Positions 1 to 11,711 of a stretch of 64,000 bases of DNA are shown here, piece after piece. Below the pieces are notes generated by a model that was not told the DNA's origin, made no database searches, and saw only the letters and a list, made by a program, of their open reading frames with translations. Origin of the DNA: Phialocephala subalpina (Eukaryota > Ascomycota > Leotiomycetes > Helotiales > Mollisiaceae); contig FJOG01000035.1 in the NCBI GenBank assembly GCA_900073065.1, positions 227,723-291,722 on the forward strand, read 5' to 3'. Each line of letters opens with the position of its first letter. Position 1 is the stretch's first letter. The position numbers and the translations under genes were made by a program.

Positions 1-1263
1 GAGGCCTCACAGACAAGGATCAGACACAACTCGAAGACTTGGAGGGAGGCGTCCGAAGAAAAGCTCTTGCGCTTCTATGGGCGTATCTCGGCCGTGTCGA
101 GCTGGAAGACTCCATACTCAATCAGGCAAAGTTCGAGGTTGCTCCTATTGCACATGCGCTCAACAACTCCTTCACTGCTATTTCCTTAGCTTTCGGCTCA
201 GTCTCACCTATCCTCAACTCATACACCACTTCCCAGAACCTGATCCAGGCCATTCCTCCAGGAGCTTCTCCACTTCTGCAACTACCACACGTCACACCTG
301 AAATCGCGGCAGCTATCGAGGGTGATGCCAAGACCCACCTCGATTTACAACAATACATGCGCCTACCCGAAGCTTACCGAAAGAAGCTCTCAGTTGGCAA
401 GGGTCTCTTGTCCGAGGTACAATACTCGACCGCCATCAGCGTCGCCAAACAACTCCCGAACCTCCAAGTCGAAAAAGCATTCTTCAAAGTCCCAGGCGAA
501 AAGTACATCATCCCCGGCTCCCTCGTCTCCTTCGTCATCAAAGGTCGTTTCATCCCCCCAGGAAGCGAATCAATCCCCGAAGTCAATGAACTCGACCTCG
601 AGGATGTCGACCCAGATGAGGATGATCTAGATGCTATTATGGGCCGCAAAAAGAAATTCAGCAAAGACGGCAAGCCCATCCCCGAAGAAAAGCCCGTCTT
701 TCCACCCCTCGCTTACGCCCCCTATTTCGCTCGCGACTATTCCCCTCGCTGGCACATCTTCCTCTCAGACTCCAAACAAGGCAAGATGGCCGTTCCTCCT
801 TTCACATTCACTGCGTTCGATAAGCCTATTTTCGACAAGGAGAATAAGCCGACCTTTAATATGCAGACGTTGAAGATTTCGTTTCAGGCACCGCCGCAAG
901 CGGGTCATTATACGTTTGCGATGCATTTGATTTGTGATAGCTATGTGGGATTTGATACCAAGATGGAAGTTACGCTTGTGGTTGATGAGGCGAGTAAGGG
1001 GGAGGAGTTTGATCAGGAAGACGATATTAGCGAGCCTGATGAGGGTATGTCTTCCTTCGCATTCTCAAATAATTGCTAACAACATACTTCCAGATTCCAT
1101 AGCAGGACAAATGGCCGCCCTCAAATCAGGCGGCCTCTCCGCCCCACCACCAAAGAAAAAGAAGAAGCCAGTCGTAGAAGATGATAGTGATGAGGAGAGT
1201 GATACGGACGGAGAGGCGGCTGAGGATACTAGTGAGACAGATACGGATACTGATGAGGAATAA
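1..1263 (+). CDS. sec63: Sec63 ER translocation subunit, C-terminal part (5' truncated by window edge)
   Basis: The protein is an ER-membrane J-protein that works with the Sec61/Sec62 channel in post-translational import. The frame is open from base 3, so the J domain and membrane segments lie outside the window. What is visible is the cytosolic SEC63 (Brl) domain, with the alpha-helical stretch RRKALALLWAYLGR and the Ig-like part ending in PPQAGHYTFAMHLICDSYVG. It is followed by an acidic, Lys-containing tail (PPPKKKKKP, then many D/E), as Sec63 tails usually are. Exons are 1-1044 and 1094-1263. The 49-nt intron opens with GTATGT and ends in CAG. Splicing restores the frame (D-S-I-A-G) and gives the stop at 1261-1263. 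Without splicing the frame stops at 1077-1079. Family assignment is firm; exon phase was checked by hand. Confidence 0.9.
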
Positions 1264-1662
1264 ATGCATACTTCCTCTTACTTCCATCTTTTTCGTTTGA
1301 TATCCTTCTTCATTGGGCGGCTTTGACTTGTACAAATATGGAGTGGCATTGGGTTGGCGTTGAGACTGAAAACAAAATTTTGCGCATGGGCTGCGAGAGC
1401 CCTTTGTTGTTAGTACACACTGCGATTCTGATCACTGGAGTAAATAGAATGAGGAATTGACTCTATGATCTCGTTCAAAATGTTAAATTTCTTTCCTTTT
1501 ATACCTGTGAAGACATCACAAAAATGCAGAAGATGGCAAGCCCTCCAACTCCATACTCCTTACACACTTCCACATAATTTCCATGCAAAGAATGAAACGT
1601 TGTACAAGAATCGTCGACATCCTCCACTTTCCTCTTCGCTGTTCAATGAGTAGTAAACGGGA
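1264..1662. other. Intergenic region between convergent genes
   Basis: Shared 3' flank of sec63 (plus) and the DENN-like gene (minus). T-rich stretches are compatible with 3' UTRs. No gene seen. Confidence 0.5.
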
Positions 1663-3596
1663 TCAGCAAACCCTAATCCCACAAACATCAACATTCCTCC
1701 CCTCAACCTTCGCCTTCCTCCCAAAATAAGCTTTGCATACTTCCTCCATGAACTCATGGTCTCCAACGCTCCACTCATCGAGACCCATCCTCATCATGTC
1801 TTGACTGGTGACATACATTGCTGGTCCCGATTCCTCTTCTCCTTCCCCTTCGCATTCCTCTGCCGAGTGCGGATGAAGAGGTGAGCGATCATCTTCTCTC
1901 TCATCATCCGAATCCGTAGCATCGACAATATCAGATAGTGTTGATAAAATCTGGGTAGTGAGGCGATGGAAATAAGCTATTAGTGCCATTTCTTGTTGGG
2001 CTTCTCCTTCTTGCATAGCGCCGTTGATTTTTCCTTTTGTGTTAGATTGGGAGCTCGAGCTATATGATCGCGGTCGAGGTGTAGAAGGTGAGGAGGTGGA
2101 TAGTGAGAGACCGGCTAGAAGTTGTGAGTCTGCTTCTGTTTCTTCTTCGGAATGGAGGCGTTGTTCGCCGGCTGAGGCCCACCACATAAAGCCTGAGTAG
2201 GCGAGTGCGGACCAAGAGAGGGGCTCGATTATGTTGTCTGTGTCGGGGATGTCGAGAAGGGTTTCTTTGTGGATTGAGGTACTGCTTGATGTTGCTCGGA
2301 CGGGTTCTGCATCGCCGTCTCGGCTGGCTGGTGGGGAAGCTCGAGATAATCCCCATCGTAAGGTTTGGAATCGTCTCAGATCCCTCTGCGTAGCCTTCAT
2401 CTCCACGCCCTTCGACGACTCAACCTTCGGCCATATTTTTTGGTTCGCGTCTTCGCTGTATGGAGGCGGCATAGTGATCAAAACATCATATAATGTGTTC
2501 TTCATAGCCAAAATACTGTCTGTTGTGCATGCTATCCAGCCGTGGCCTGGATCTTCGCTTTCTGTGAGGGTGGAGCCGGGAGAGGATGTTGGTGGTTGTT
2601 TGGAGGCGAGGAGGTCGGCTTCTAGTAGGGGGATGTCGTGAACGCCGATTGTGAAGAGGGGCCGAAGGCGTGTGGGTGGGGCGGTGGAGGAGAGGAGGTC
2701 GGTGACGGCGAGGGGAATGTTGGAGAGGACTGAGATGTCGTAGACTGGGATTTGTCAGTAGTGATTTGCCAAGAGAGGAGCATACGTACCGAAGTTGCAT
2801 ATGTCTTGGACGGGAGCGTGGGCTGTGATCAGTATCCTTTTCCGGAGCAGCGCGGCTCTGTGTATGGGGAAGATGAGGGGTCCGAAGACTTCGAGGAGGC
2901 GTAACAGGCTCCGTGCTGGGTGGTAGGTAGATAACGTATGTCCCGGAGGCAGTAATGCCGTGCCATCTGATGCTGAGCGATTTCTATTGTGGCCTCTGGG
3001 CTTTGAAGGAGTAGTTAGAATAGGCTTGAACCTTATACTCGAGGGTGAGTCTAGCAACGAGTCTGTGTCTGCGACAGGTGCTGGACCTTGAGCTTTATGT
3101 TCCTCCCAATATTCCTCGAGTACTTTCGTCTTGGAAGTATCAATGATGAGTTCACTGAGGACACAGAGTCAGAACCATTCCACCTCTTGGCATTCGCTAC
3201 AACACACCTTGCCATTTCCTTCAGCTTCTTAGCATGTTTCCAACTTCTCCCAAGTCTCCCATAGCTTAAAGGCACCATAACTCCCACCGCAATCATCCGC
3301 GCATTTCTCGATTCCTCTGCTGCGGGCGCATTGACAAATGCGCTGAGTCCGGCATGATTCTCGTGGACAAAGTATATCAGATCCTCTTTAACGGTATGCA
3401 ATCCTGATGGCAGGCTCTTGTATTCCACCACTCCTTCGAGTTCAATGCCTGGCAATGACCGTTTCCAACCAATTGTATATCCAGCCTTGATGTCGAAGTA
3501 GATGAAGAAGAGGGCAGCCAAGGGAGGAAGCTCTGAAGTTGTGCCATTGGGCAGGTCGAGGTTCAATGGCCCTTGGCCTCGTCTGGCTGCAGCCAT
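1663..3596 (-). CDS. DENN-domain LCHN/DENND11-like protein (DUF4484 type)
   Basis: Three exons, 3596-3208, 3154-2790 and 2744-1663, join in phase to 611 residues. The first intron (53 nt) runs GTGTGT to CAG. The second (45 nt) runs GTACGT to CAG and restores NFVYDISVLSNIP across the junction. The N-terminus PPLAALFFIYFDIKAGYTI and the later RILITAHAPVQDICNF block are characteristic of the LCHN/DUF2347-DUF4484 family, DENN-like proteins thought to act on Rab GTPases in membrane traffic. A long Ser-rich and acidic segment (about residues 400-560) is probably disordered. The gene is convergent with sec63. The start at 3596 is the ATG just before the conserved block. The family is recognised from motifs; the biochemical role is inferred. 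Confidence 0.8.
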
Positions 3597-4903
3597 AATG
3601 TGTGATGCTCGGTTGGCATGTCAGGAGCAATAGGAGGGCCAGAGAAGGCTGAATATGGGGGATGTGGTTCAAGTCGTGTGGGCCCAAGCATGCGTCAATG
3701 ATCAATGCAGGGGTTGGCGTCAGGCTGTGTGACCTTAGCCGAGGCTGCAGAAATATCGTGCAGAAGTATTTTACAATACCTTTCTATAAATTTAGAGCTC
3801 CCTTGGAAAAATGAGATCTTTTTGAATTATGTTACTGCACTTGTCAAGTTAGATAAATGTTGTTTAGTCTCAGGTTCTCAACTCTTTGAGAGGGTGCTGG
3901 CAGCCAATAGCGTTAAGTTAAACAGTGGAGACATTAATCCCAACCTCGCTTGAGGACAACTTCACCTGGCTCTCTAACTTCAACTCCAACTCCAACATCG
4001 AAAGCTTCACAGCAATTTGAAAGAGATGGGAAATAATATAGTTTCATTGAAACTGCTGTGTGCATTCTGAAATTGTGGTTAGAGGCATCTGCCAGTACGC
4101 ACTTGTTGCACAATCTCTCGGGCCTTGCCCCTCATTATGTCGAGTTTGCCAAACGAAGTCCTACATTGCAAGTATTATCCAAGTAGAGGTTTTTCAGACC
4201 TCAAGTACATTGCTTCTTTAGAAATTTAGATGCTTTCGCGTCGCTATACTGTTATTCTGACGATTCGAGGACGTCCTGGACATTAGCTGACCCTGTTCCC
4301 CTATGAACCTTTTCTTGTGACAGATAGGGAGCTTGTCTTGCTTGCGCTGTGGAGCAGATTCTGAAAATTGGGTTCGTATAAGACCAAAGCGCTATTGTCG
4401 ACTCCCCTGTCGTTCCCGCCCGTCGAGTCGGCGCTTGCAAAAATGTTGGTCTAAAGCACTCCTTTGCAAGTTGATCCAAAAGCAGAAGGAAATACACAAG
4501 GTGATTTTCTAAAAGACTTTCCAGGACCAACCACTCTTCATTAATTGATGTTGTCAGAAGTTGATACTTTAATCTATATTGTCATCTTCAGAGATAGTAC
4601 TTCCCATGTTCGGAAATCTATTCAGATGCCTGACAAGTTCCTAGACCACAGTTATAACTCTTGCTAGCTGAATAGTCCCAGAATCTCTGGCACTTTCAGC
4701 AAACCTGTTCTGCCGGGCTCTTGACCTAAATTATGCTAGCATGGTTGAGACCTTGTTTGTCTTCAATTTACGCGCTTCAGCTCCAGCTTCGACCTTTTCC
4801 TACCAAGCCACTCTACCCCACGCAACACTTGTGCTTTTTCTGGAACTGCGACTTGATCTTAGTCAGTCTTCTGCGATCGCGACGTGTACTCTTCAAGCAC
4901 ACC
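3597..4903. other. Intergenic, no supported gene
   Basis: Contains the probable promoter of the DENN-like gene near 3600-3800. Short open frames here (such as 4252-4530 minus) show no family motif or splice support. Confidence 0.5.
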
Positions 4904-6255
4904 ATGGCATCCTCAAACTCAAACGGACTTGAAGTCATACCCGATGGCAACTCGATCAACGTCGCTGTACGGCATCCAAGGAACTTTGACCCTGAGTGTT
5001 TCTTCTTCGTAGCTAACTTAGCGTCTAGGGCGACGTACAAGCGAAGCCTATCGCAAGCTCTGTCTCACCGTCAACTTCCACAAATGTGAGTGCAACTCGA
5101 AGTGTTGCGGAATAAAGGATGATTTGGCCGATTCAGAGCTCACGAATTTGACCGCCTCTCAGGGCCCCACTTCCAACGACGCTACAGCATAGAGACAACC
5201 TCCAGGACATTCTCAATTCACCCGCTTCTCCGAGCTTCCATTCGAGATGCGAGTGAAGACATGGAAGGCGACGCTTCCCGGTCCGAGATTCGTCCAGTAA
5301 GTGACGATCAAGTTTGAGCCCTCGCCGACTGTTCCGTTGTCAAATATGCATATGCCAGCTCTTCTTGATGCATCTGTGCCTAAAAATTCCTATGTAGGCA
5401 ATAGCTGATTTCTTGATCCTCAGGTATCGATCCTATGACGCTGAGCGGCTCTCCATACGACGTTCCGTGGCAACTTCGTTGCTCCATACTTGCCGGGAGT
5501 CCTGAGAAGAGGCTCTGAGGTGCTATGGACTACTTCTGAGTCCGACCTGCATCCCTTTCTACCTCGATCCCGAGATCGATATACTGTACATTAACGACGA
5601 ACACTTCTTCGCCGAAAATATTGAGATCGATGTCACTCACTATCCTCAAAACGTTGCAACACATAGCCGTCGATGTCGACTTAGTAGATGAGATCATAGA
5701 TATTACGGAAGGAGAAGGAACACAATATGAAGAGGGCCTCAGCCAATTCCGTGATCTCGCTATTCTTGAAACCAGGTTGGTCACCTTCGTAATTATCAGG
5801 GAACCTTTCAGAGATTTGAATCTCATTGCTTCCTACCACATTGTTTCCGCTCCTTCATCTCGTTGGACGAAGTATGCTGAACTGGAAATATTGGACAGCA
5901 AAAGACCCAAAGGGCGATTGTTTGAAAAATTGGTCGACTTTGAAAGTCTCCACAAGTTACAGTCACCGAGCCTCTCGTCAGACGCCAACGGTATTTCTTT
6001 TTCTTCACGCTGGTGGGCTTGTTCACGAAGCCTGTTTCGGAGTGGCCATGGCCTCGAGGACCGTTGCACACGGTGGATGATATTACCGCGTTGACGAAAC
6101 CAACGTTAAATGCCTGGTGTGGGTCAGATACCGCCGAACAAGCAAATTACACTATGCAACATCAATTTTACTGTATCACTACGTCACAAGAGCTGGAGGA
6201 CAACTTGGTCATTGATTCGAACTGGCATATGCCTCTGTTAGAGTTCAATGGGTAA
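4904..6255 (+). pseudogene. 2EXR-domain protein, decayed copy 1
   Basis: A 2EXR signature (FSELPFEMRVKTWKATLPGPR) lies at about 5217-5292. It is followed by a possible 127-nt intron (5297-5423, GTAAGT to CAG) that joins FVQ to YRSYDAERLS and then HTCRES. The next codon is TGA (5503-5505), where relatives have Arg (RESREEA), so one C-to-T change would explain it. Further on the frame shifts: YLDPEIDILYINDEHFF reads in one frame, and LTILKTLQHIAVDVDLVDEI (from about 5636) in another. The N-terminal ATG at 4904 is not in one open frame with the domain. 2EXR proteins are an expanded fungal family of unknown function. The family call is good; the exact ends are approximate. Confidence 0.7.
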
Positions 6256-7063
6256 GTAAAACACTCGGCTACAGTACTCGGATCCCCAAATTTTCAAGGG
6301 TACTGCACACTGATTCGTCGAACAGCCTGATTGTGCCAGATTCGACCGAATCCCCTTACACTACATTGACTAGTGAAACACTGGACGGGACCGGGGATAT
6401 CATGAATTGGTGAGACTGCTTCCTGTCGATGTCGATTTGACGGCATGCTGTAAGATCTTACTTGATATTGCGAGAATAAGGAAACGCGCGATGCCACCAT
6501 GCGTCGAACTTCGTCGACTAACTAGCATGTATCACCTTCACGTCCTTTACATCCAGATGCAGCCTTGAAACCTTCTAAAATTTGATAGAAAACGAAGACA
6601 CATAAAAAGCATTGAGCAACCCAGACCTTCTGCTTGTGATTGTACCTCATTGTCGAGTGTCATTTTGTTATTTTCGTACTTTCGAGCTGCAAATCTCTTA
6701 CTCCGTTCTTTTCATCATCCCAGCTGAGATTTCCCAACATTATTAGAACTCTGTAATTTTATGCTGTTCCACGACTGTAATCTGCTCACTCTAATCTATA
6801 GAGAAGGGCGTGGAGATAATTTGGCGAGTCCAGACACTAGCGTGGTTCACGCTTTGTTTACTCCTTCCGTTTTCGCCTCTCCTCGTCGTCCTTTCCTCGA
6901 CCACGCTGCCTTTCTCAACTCGCACGACTCTCGAACTTCCTCTTTGTAAATTCAGAGTTGAATCTCCTCCTTTCCAGAGAACGTCGCCGCACGAAGAAGG
7001 TGCGATTCCCCTCGATCTCCAATAACAACATACCTTCGACTTCCTTTCGACTTCTGCCTTAAT
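6256..7063. other. Intergenic between the two 2EXR copies
   Basis: No coding stretch with family support. Probably holds eroded 3' sequence of copy 1 and the 5' flank of copy 2. Confidence 0.4.
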
Positions 7064-7777
7064 ATGGCGGCTGCAAACCCGCGCGTCGTTCTACTGGCTA
7101 CGTACTTCGAGGCTTGGTATGCTAGTAGGAAGCTAGTTAAGGTATTATTCCCTTTGATTTTCATGATTGAAAGGTGACTGACTTATCCTCCAGGTAGTTG
7201 CTCATGTCCCGATTTCGACGTCCACAAACACAAAGACACAGCAAGTTAAGACCACCGTAAGTGCCCATCCGATCAAAGACGAGTTCATCACTGACCATCC
7301 AGGGGAGGTAATTTGGTCTCGGATAACAATCTTGGCACCCGAGAAATCGTTTCGACAGGCTCAACAGTGCAACCAGAGTCCAAGCCAGCTACGAAGTTCA
7401 CGTTCTTCCCAGACCTACCTTTCGAGCTGAGGAGTAAGATCTGGAGGACTGCACTTCCGGGTCCGAGAGTTGCTTTTCTTCGATTTCGATATTTGGCGAC
7501 GCCCTTGTTGCATATGTGCCACGAGTCCCGAGAGGAGACTTTGAGATACTATCGGCCATTGGCCAACGATTGTGATGAGTTCTTCACTCAAACTTATCAC
7601 ATCGACCCCGAGATGGACACTCTGTGCATCCGCGAAGAGGATCAAGCTCAACTCCTCTTCATCCATCGTCTCCTCCATGTCATTGATATACTTCACAACC
7701 CTGTAATCCAGATGTGCCTCGTATATTCCCCCAACAACCATATTCCCTGCGCCAACGATGGTGGCGATGATCCATAA
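7064..7777 (+). CDS. 2EXR-domain protein, copy 2, probably truncated
   Basis: The 2EXR core FFPDLPFELRSKIWRTALPGPR is at about 7405-7470, followed by LLHMCHESREETLRYYRPL, and is open from 7313 to 7777. A spliced model, 7064-7141, 7198-7256 and 7303-7777, keeps phase and gives 203 residues. However, its second acceptor skips a nearby CAG for a TAG four bases later, so the 5' part is uncertain. From about 7640 the reading frame runs through sequence that on the other strand encodes the end of an unrelated membrane protein. The C-terminus (VYSPNNHIPCANDGGDDP) is therefore not 2EXR-like and the copy is probably broken there. It shares the core with the copy at 4904-6255, about 2 kb upstream. Function is unknown. 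Confidence 0.45.
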
Positions 7778-8251
7778 GATAGTATCGATCGTGACAGGAA
7801 TCACCATAATGATGAAACAGAACAGCGAAATAATCAACTGCACCGCGTCGTTGACCCAGTACCATCTCGTCAGCGGCCTTCTCTGCCGAATGTCGAAGAT
7901 GTAATTAATCGAATTGCATCTTCATTCTCCTCGGAATCACCGTACTGAAGATGATGGATGGAAGAATGAACTGGACGATAGAGCTTGCCCATTGGCTAGG
8001 ATCACCCGTGTCCGACAACCCAATACCATTGCATCTTGAGCTGCAGAATGCGTAACTGACATAAAGAGGTTCTGCTGCTGGCAACGACTTGCTGTATTCT
8101 TGGCCGCAGATCTTGTTCTCGGGGATGAGGCCAATGAATTGTGACTCGTTGAGAGCAAGGTTGCAGCAGGTGTTTTCGTTATATGTGGAAGTTTGTTGTA
8201 TGAAGAAACCGAAATAAGAATGAGGCCAAGAATGGCCTTTGAAAACGCCAT
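7640..8251 (-). pseudogene. Fungal multi-pass/secreted Cys-containing membrane protein family, decayed
   Basis: Read from 8251, the sequence starts with a signal-like MAFSKAILGLILISVSS, then loses frame. In another frame it continues TCCNLALNESQFIGLIPE, KICGQEY, CNGIGLSDTGDPSQWASSIV and QFILPSIIFSTVIPRR. A TAA follows QFD. After an apparent 4-nt insertion (gattaattac near 7900) the frame changes again and continues YIFDIRQRRPLTRWYW, then membrane segments LIISLFCFIIMVIPVTIDTI and WIIATIVGAGNMVVGG, then YEAHLDYRVVKYI. This order (Cys-rich ectodomain, PSQW...FILPS segment, TIDT...GAGNM segment, YEAHLDYR) matches an expanded membrane family I recall from Leotiomycetes; its function is unknown to me. 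At least two frameshifts make this a pseudogene. The end near 7640 is approximate, where it collides with 2EXR copy 2. Confidence 0.65.
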
Positions 8252-9727
8252 GACAAGGTTTGATATTTGTTGTCCAGGGTGGTGCGCTTTCGATCTTGGT
8301 CTTCTTTTGATATTAAGGTGAGCAAACACATAGAGATCTGTTGCACCGGTGCTCGGAGGCCTGATATATCTTACTTCGCTAAGAAACCACCCACAAGCCG
8401 TGTCGGACTCGTGTTACAAGCTGGAGCGGATGAGAAGACTAGTTGACCATGACCAGTAGAGGAAGGAGCCATTCAAAGCTACTGCTTCAAATGCATTATA
8501 AGAATGAAGCTATCAAAAAACCACACTCTCATAGAATGATAGATTTATTTTGGCAAATTGACAAGGGTGAACACAATTATTAGCTGATACTTCAAATACA
8601 TTTCTTGAACTTCATCTTGGCAACTTTTGAGGACGGTGAGGAAGATATACCCCTTGAAGTTGAGTAGCTTCCGTAGGACCATGTACCAATCAAAGCCAAA
8701 ATTCTCTTGCAATAAAAGAAGAAATATATTTGTCCATAAAATGCTTAACAAGACAAGCCACTGGCGCACCAAAATGCCATTCTAGAAGAAAGGGAGTCTC
8801 TTGACCAGGCGTGCAATGCGGGGTAATGCTGTTCTGTAACGAGGTGGCGTACAGCTCCGATCTGGTAAATAAATACCAACAAATCTCTCATCACCAGACT
8901 TCTCATTGTCCAGCAGCAGCTCGAGCATTGCAAATAATGAAAGGCAGAAAAGCTAAGTGCAAAAGATCAGGGCCCACCAGTGAACGGCTCATCGAGAATT
9001 GAAAGCCACAAATGCGAGGCGGCTAGAACTCAACATTCAAGACACAGCATCCGTGCAACAAACGGAACACTAAAGATAAGCAACTCGTTAAGGTGAAGTC
9101 AACAAATGCATGATAATCAACCAATTTAAAGGCACTTGACATTTGCTTGACTAGCAGTACTCACAACCCAATCTGTTTGGCTTGAGCAGGACTATGATAC
9201 TTCCTCATCTTGAGATCTAACGGCCTATTGAAGCTCTGTCGCAGCAGCCACTATTGCCTCCATTTCGTCGACATGTGGTGATACCTCGAGTTGGATATGA
9301 GATTGAATCTCTGCGCTGGTAATAGCTTCACGAGGAGAGTAGGAAGGACAGATGTCGTCGTGAAGAAAGAGTTGAGGTTGTGGCTTCCGGTCTTGGCACT
9401 GGTTGTGGCGTTTCCTGATTGGGTCATCTCCGAAGTCACCTCCTTCCATCCATCACCTCCCTCTTTCTCACAGCTTGCAAAATCATCTGGCCTCCCTGAG
9501 CACGATGTGAACATACTCTAACCGCTTTCGTAAAGGCAATCTCATTGCAATTTCTCTGCATATTCGTTTCGTTTCGCTGCTCTAAACGCCAAATGAGCAG
9601 CCATAAAATTGGCCGCCCTATGCTCCAAATCCTTTCCCTGTGTCTGCAACGCCATATATGCATCAAGTCGTTTCATGTCAATCATACGCCAATTATCTTC
9701 CTCTCCCCCGTCGTATCCTTTTCCTGT
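8252..9727. other. Intergenic, no supported gene
   Basis: About 1.5 kb without a recognisable coding unit. Open frames such as 8545-8772 minus are hydrophobic but lack family features. The last part is the 3' flank of CSN1. Confidence 0.45.
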
Positions 9728-11334
9728 TTAGAAAGCGACATTCCTGCCAGACCGCAATTCCCGACCACCGATACCAGCGTCGTAGAACTCATCGACACCG
9801 GGTAGTTGATTGGCGTTCTTCTTGCCCTTGATCTCAAGGTCTGCACCGTGGATGTTCATGTGTTGGATTCGGCGTCGGGCTTCGCGCTCGTATTCCTTGG
9901 CTGTTTGGAGAGTGGAGGCTTGGAGGCTGGCACGTGGTGCTAAGGGTACGGAGGTGAGGAGCTGTTCATGTTAGTTTGGTTCTTTTAGAGGATTGATAGA
10001 AGCCCACTCTGTTTTGGGTGTCGATACGGGCTTCAAGTTCTTGGTTCTTGATCATCATAGCAAGCTCCTTGTCAATCGTCTTGCCTGGCGCCGCAAAAGC
10101 TTCGTTGAGACTATCGAGTGTGACGCAGGAGAATGGAATGAAGTACTGAACGATACTCTTGCTTCGGACCATGTAATACAGATCATCGACATGCTTCGAG
10201 AGGTGAATATCAAGGAGATAATCGGCACGGTAGGATTCCAGGACAGTCAGACATTGAGAATATCTGCTGTTGACGAAGAAGCCGATAGCGCGTCGAATGT
10301 GAGGCTCCAGCTCGAGATATGTTCTAAAGTTAGAGTTCTCAAGAACGCGCTTGTTCAGATCATTTCGTTCCATCGTAGCCAATGCACAGAGACCACCATA
10401 GACCGCAATATCGTTGGGACTGATAATCGTATTGCAGCTTGTGCCCATGCCGGAATCAGTCTGCAGGAACTGAAGAGCAGCATTGTAGTATTCTCCACCA
10501 TCCAAACTAGCCAGACCTTCAGCAGCGCAGAGGAAAGGCTGAAGTGACTTGTCTGGGTCCTTGCTATCCATGACACCCTTGATCTTTTGTACGTTGGAGG
10601 TGACAGCGATCCAGTTTCGTTGCTCGACTCCGACTTCGATTAGGTGTCGGCTGATCTCTATAATATGCTTTCCGGTTTGGGCGTCTGCTCGCATTCTGCT
10701 GTATGCTTCGAAAGCGCGGGGTAAATCGCCGATAGCTTGGAAGTGTTTTCCTAGGTCTTCGTTGCCAATCTTTGAATTGATCAGCGCTGGTGAATTTATC
10801 AAAAAAAAGTCAGGCTTTCATACCCGAGTGCTTTCCTTGATCAGATTGTTCTTGTATCCCTTCACTTCGCTTTCCAATCGTGAGATCTCGGCTAGGTTCA
10901 AAGCCTTTGTCTTATCCATCCATGCCAAGTCTCTCGTAGCTTCTCGTTCTCCCGGGGCAAGTGTCTCTAGAGGCGTTTGCGCATCGAGATATCGCGTAAT
11001 GTCCTTGCCTAGTTTAGCGTCTTTGACTGCGAGCTTCAAGGCGTCAACACCGACTACGGACGAGCAGTGTCCGATAAGTAGGAGGCGCTCGAGCCTTGTT
11101 CGACCTTAAGAAACTAGTTAGGCTGTGGCCGCATAGGAGTAATAGCATATGCTGATCTCCCAATCTCACCTGTATAGTTTGCGATGTACGATTCCAGGTC
11201 GAACTTTGGTTGCTCTATATTTTGTTAGCAGCGCGCAAACAAGCTCCGACAGTTTCTTGCTTACCAGTGACAACTAAAGGCTTCCTACTACGGGTTGCCG
11301 TAGGAGATAGCGGAGCTCCTTGTGAGGAAGCCAT
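9728..11334 (-). CDS. csnA: COP9 signalosome subunit 1 (CSN1)
   Basis: CSN1 is a PCI-domain scaffold subunit of the COP9 signalosome, which removes NEDD8/Rub1 from cullins and so tunes SCF-type ubiquitin ligases; in Aspergillus it affects development. Five exons, 11334-11265, 11214-11170, 11104-10824, 10769-10008 and 9961-9728, join in phase to 463 residues. The 45-nt microexon 2 encodes QPKFDLESYIANY. The body has the expected order: RLLLIGHCSS-type helices, GKHFQAIGDLPRAFEAYSRM, NDIAVYGGLCALATMER, then the PCI end KELAMMIKNQELEARIDTQN. The C-terminus GVDEFYDAGIGGRELRSGR is also CSN1-like. All four introns have GT donors and AG acceptors. The start at 11334 gives a short basic leader before exon 2. 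The symbol follows Aspergillus usage. Confidence 0.88.
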
Positions 11335-11711
11335 GTTGGTCCAGAGCTTCGTGGTTGATGCTTTGAGTTCGGCGTGGTGATGAAGGGAGCTTGATGTCGC
11401 AGCCTGGTGCGCCTGCCAAGACTTTGTCTTTCGCACGTGACGTAGCCTTCTCTCGACTCCCTTTTGAGTTCAGGCTTGTCTGCTGCCAGATTGTACGAAA
11501 GTGACATAAGATATTTCATCATCATATTCATTCATTAGTTGTTAAACATTTTGTCTATAAACTTTCGCTTGCAGTAACGCCAAGCACAGAAGGTATATCC
11601 GTCCCCAATTCCCACCCAGCAATATACACCACAAACTATGTTCATAAAACGTTCAGATACGCCATGTCCTTCCATCCGTCCATTGTATGCACCTTTTCCA
11701 GGCCCATTCCA
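11335..11711. promoter_or_regulatory. Intergenic: CSN1 upstream region and 3' flank of the Zn2Cys6 regulator
   Basis: Both neighbours are on the minus strand, so this 377-bp gap must contain the CSN1 promoter. No specific element could be assigned by eye. Confidence 0.4.

Noticed and set aside
9993..11109. Long open frames on the plus strand (184 and 186 codons) antisense to CSN1
   Set aside because: They mirror CSN1 codons and show no family motif; the minus-strand gene accounts for the open frames.
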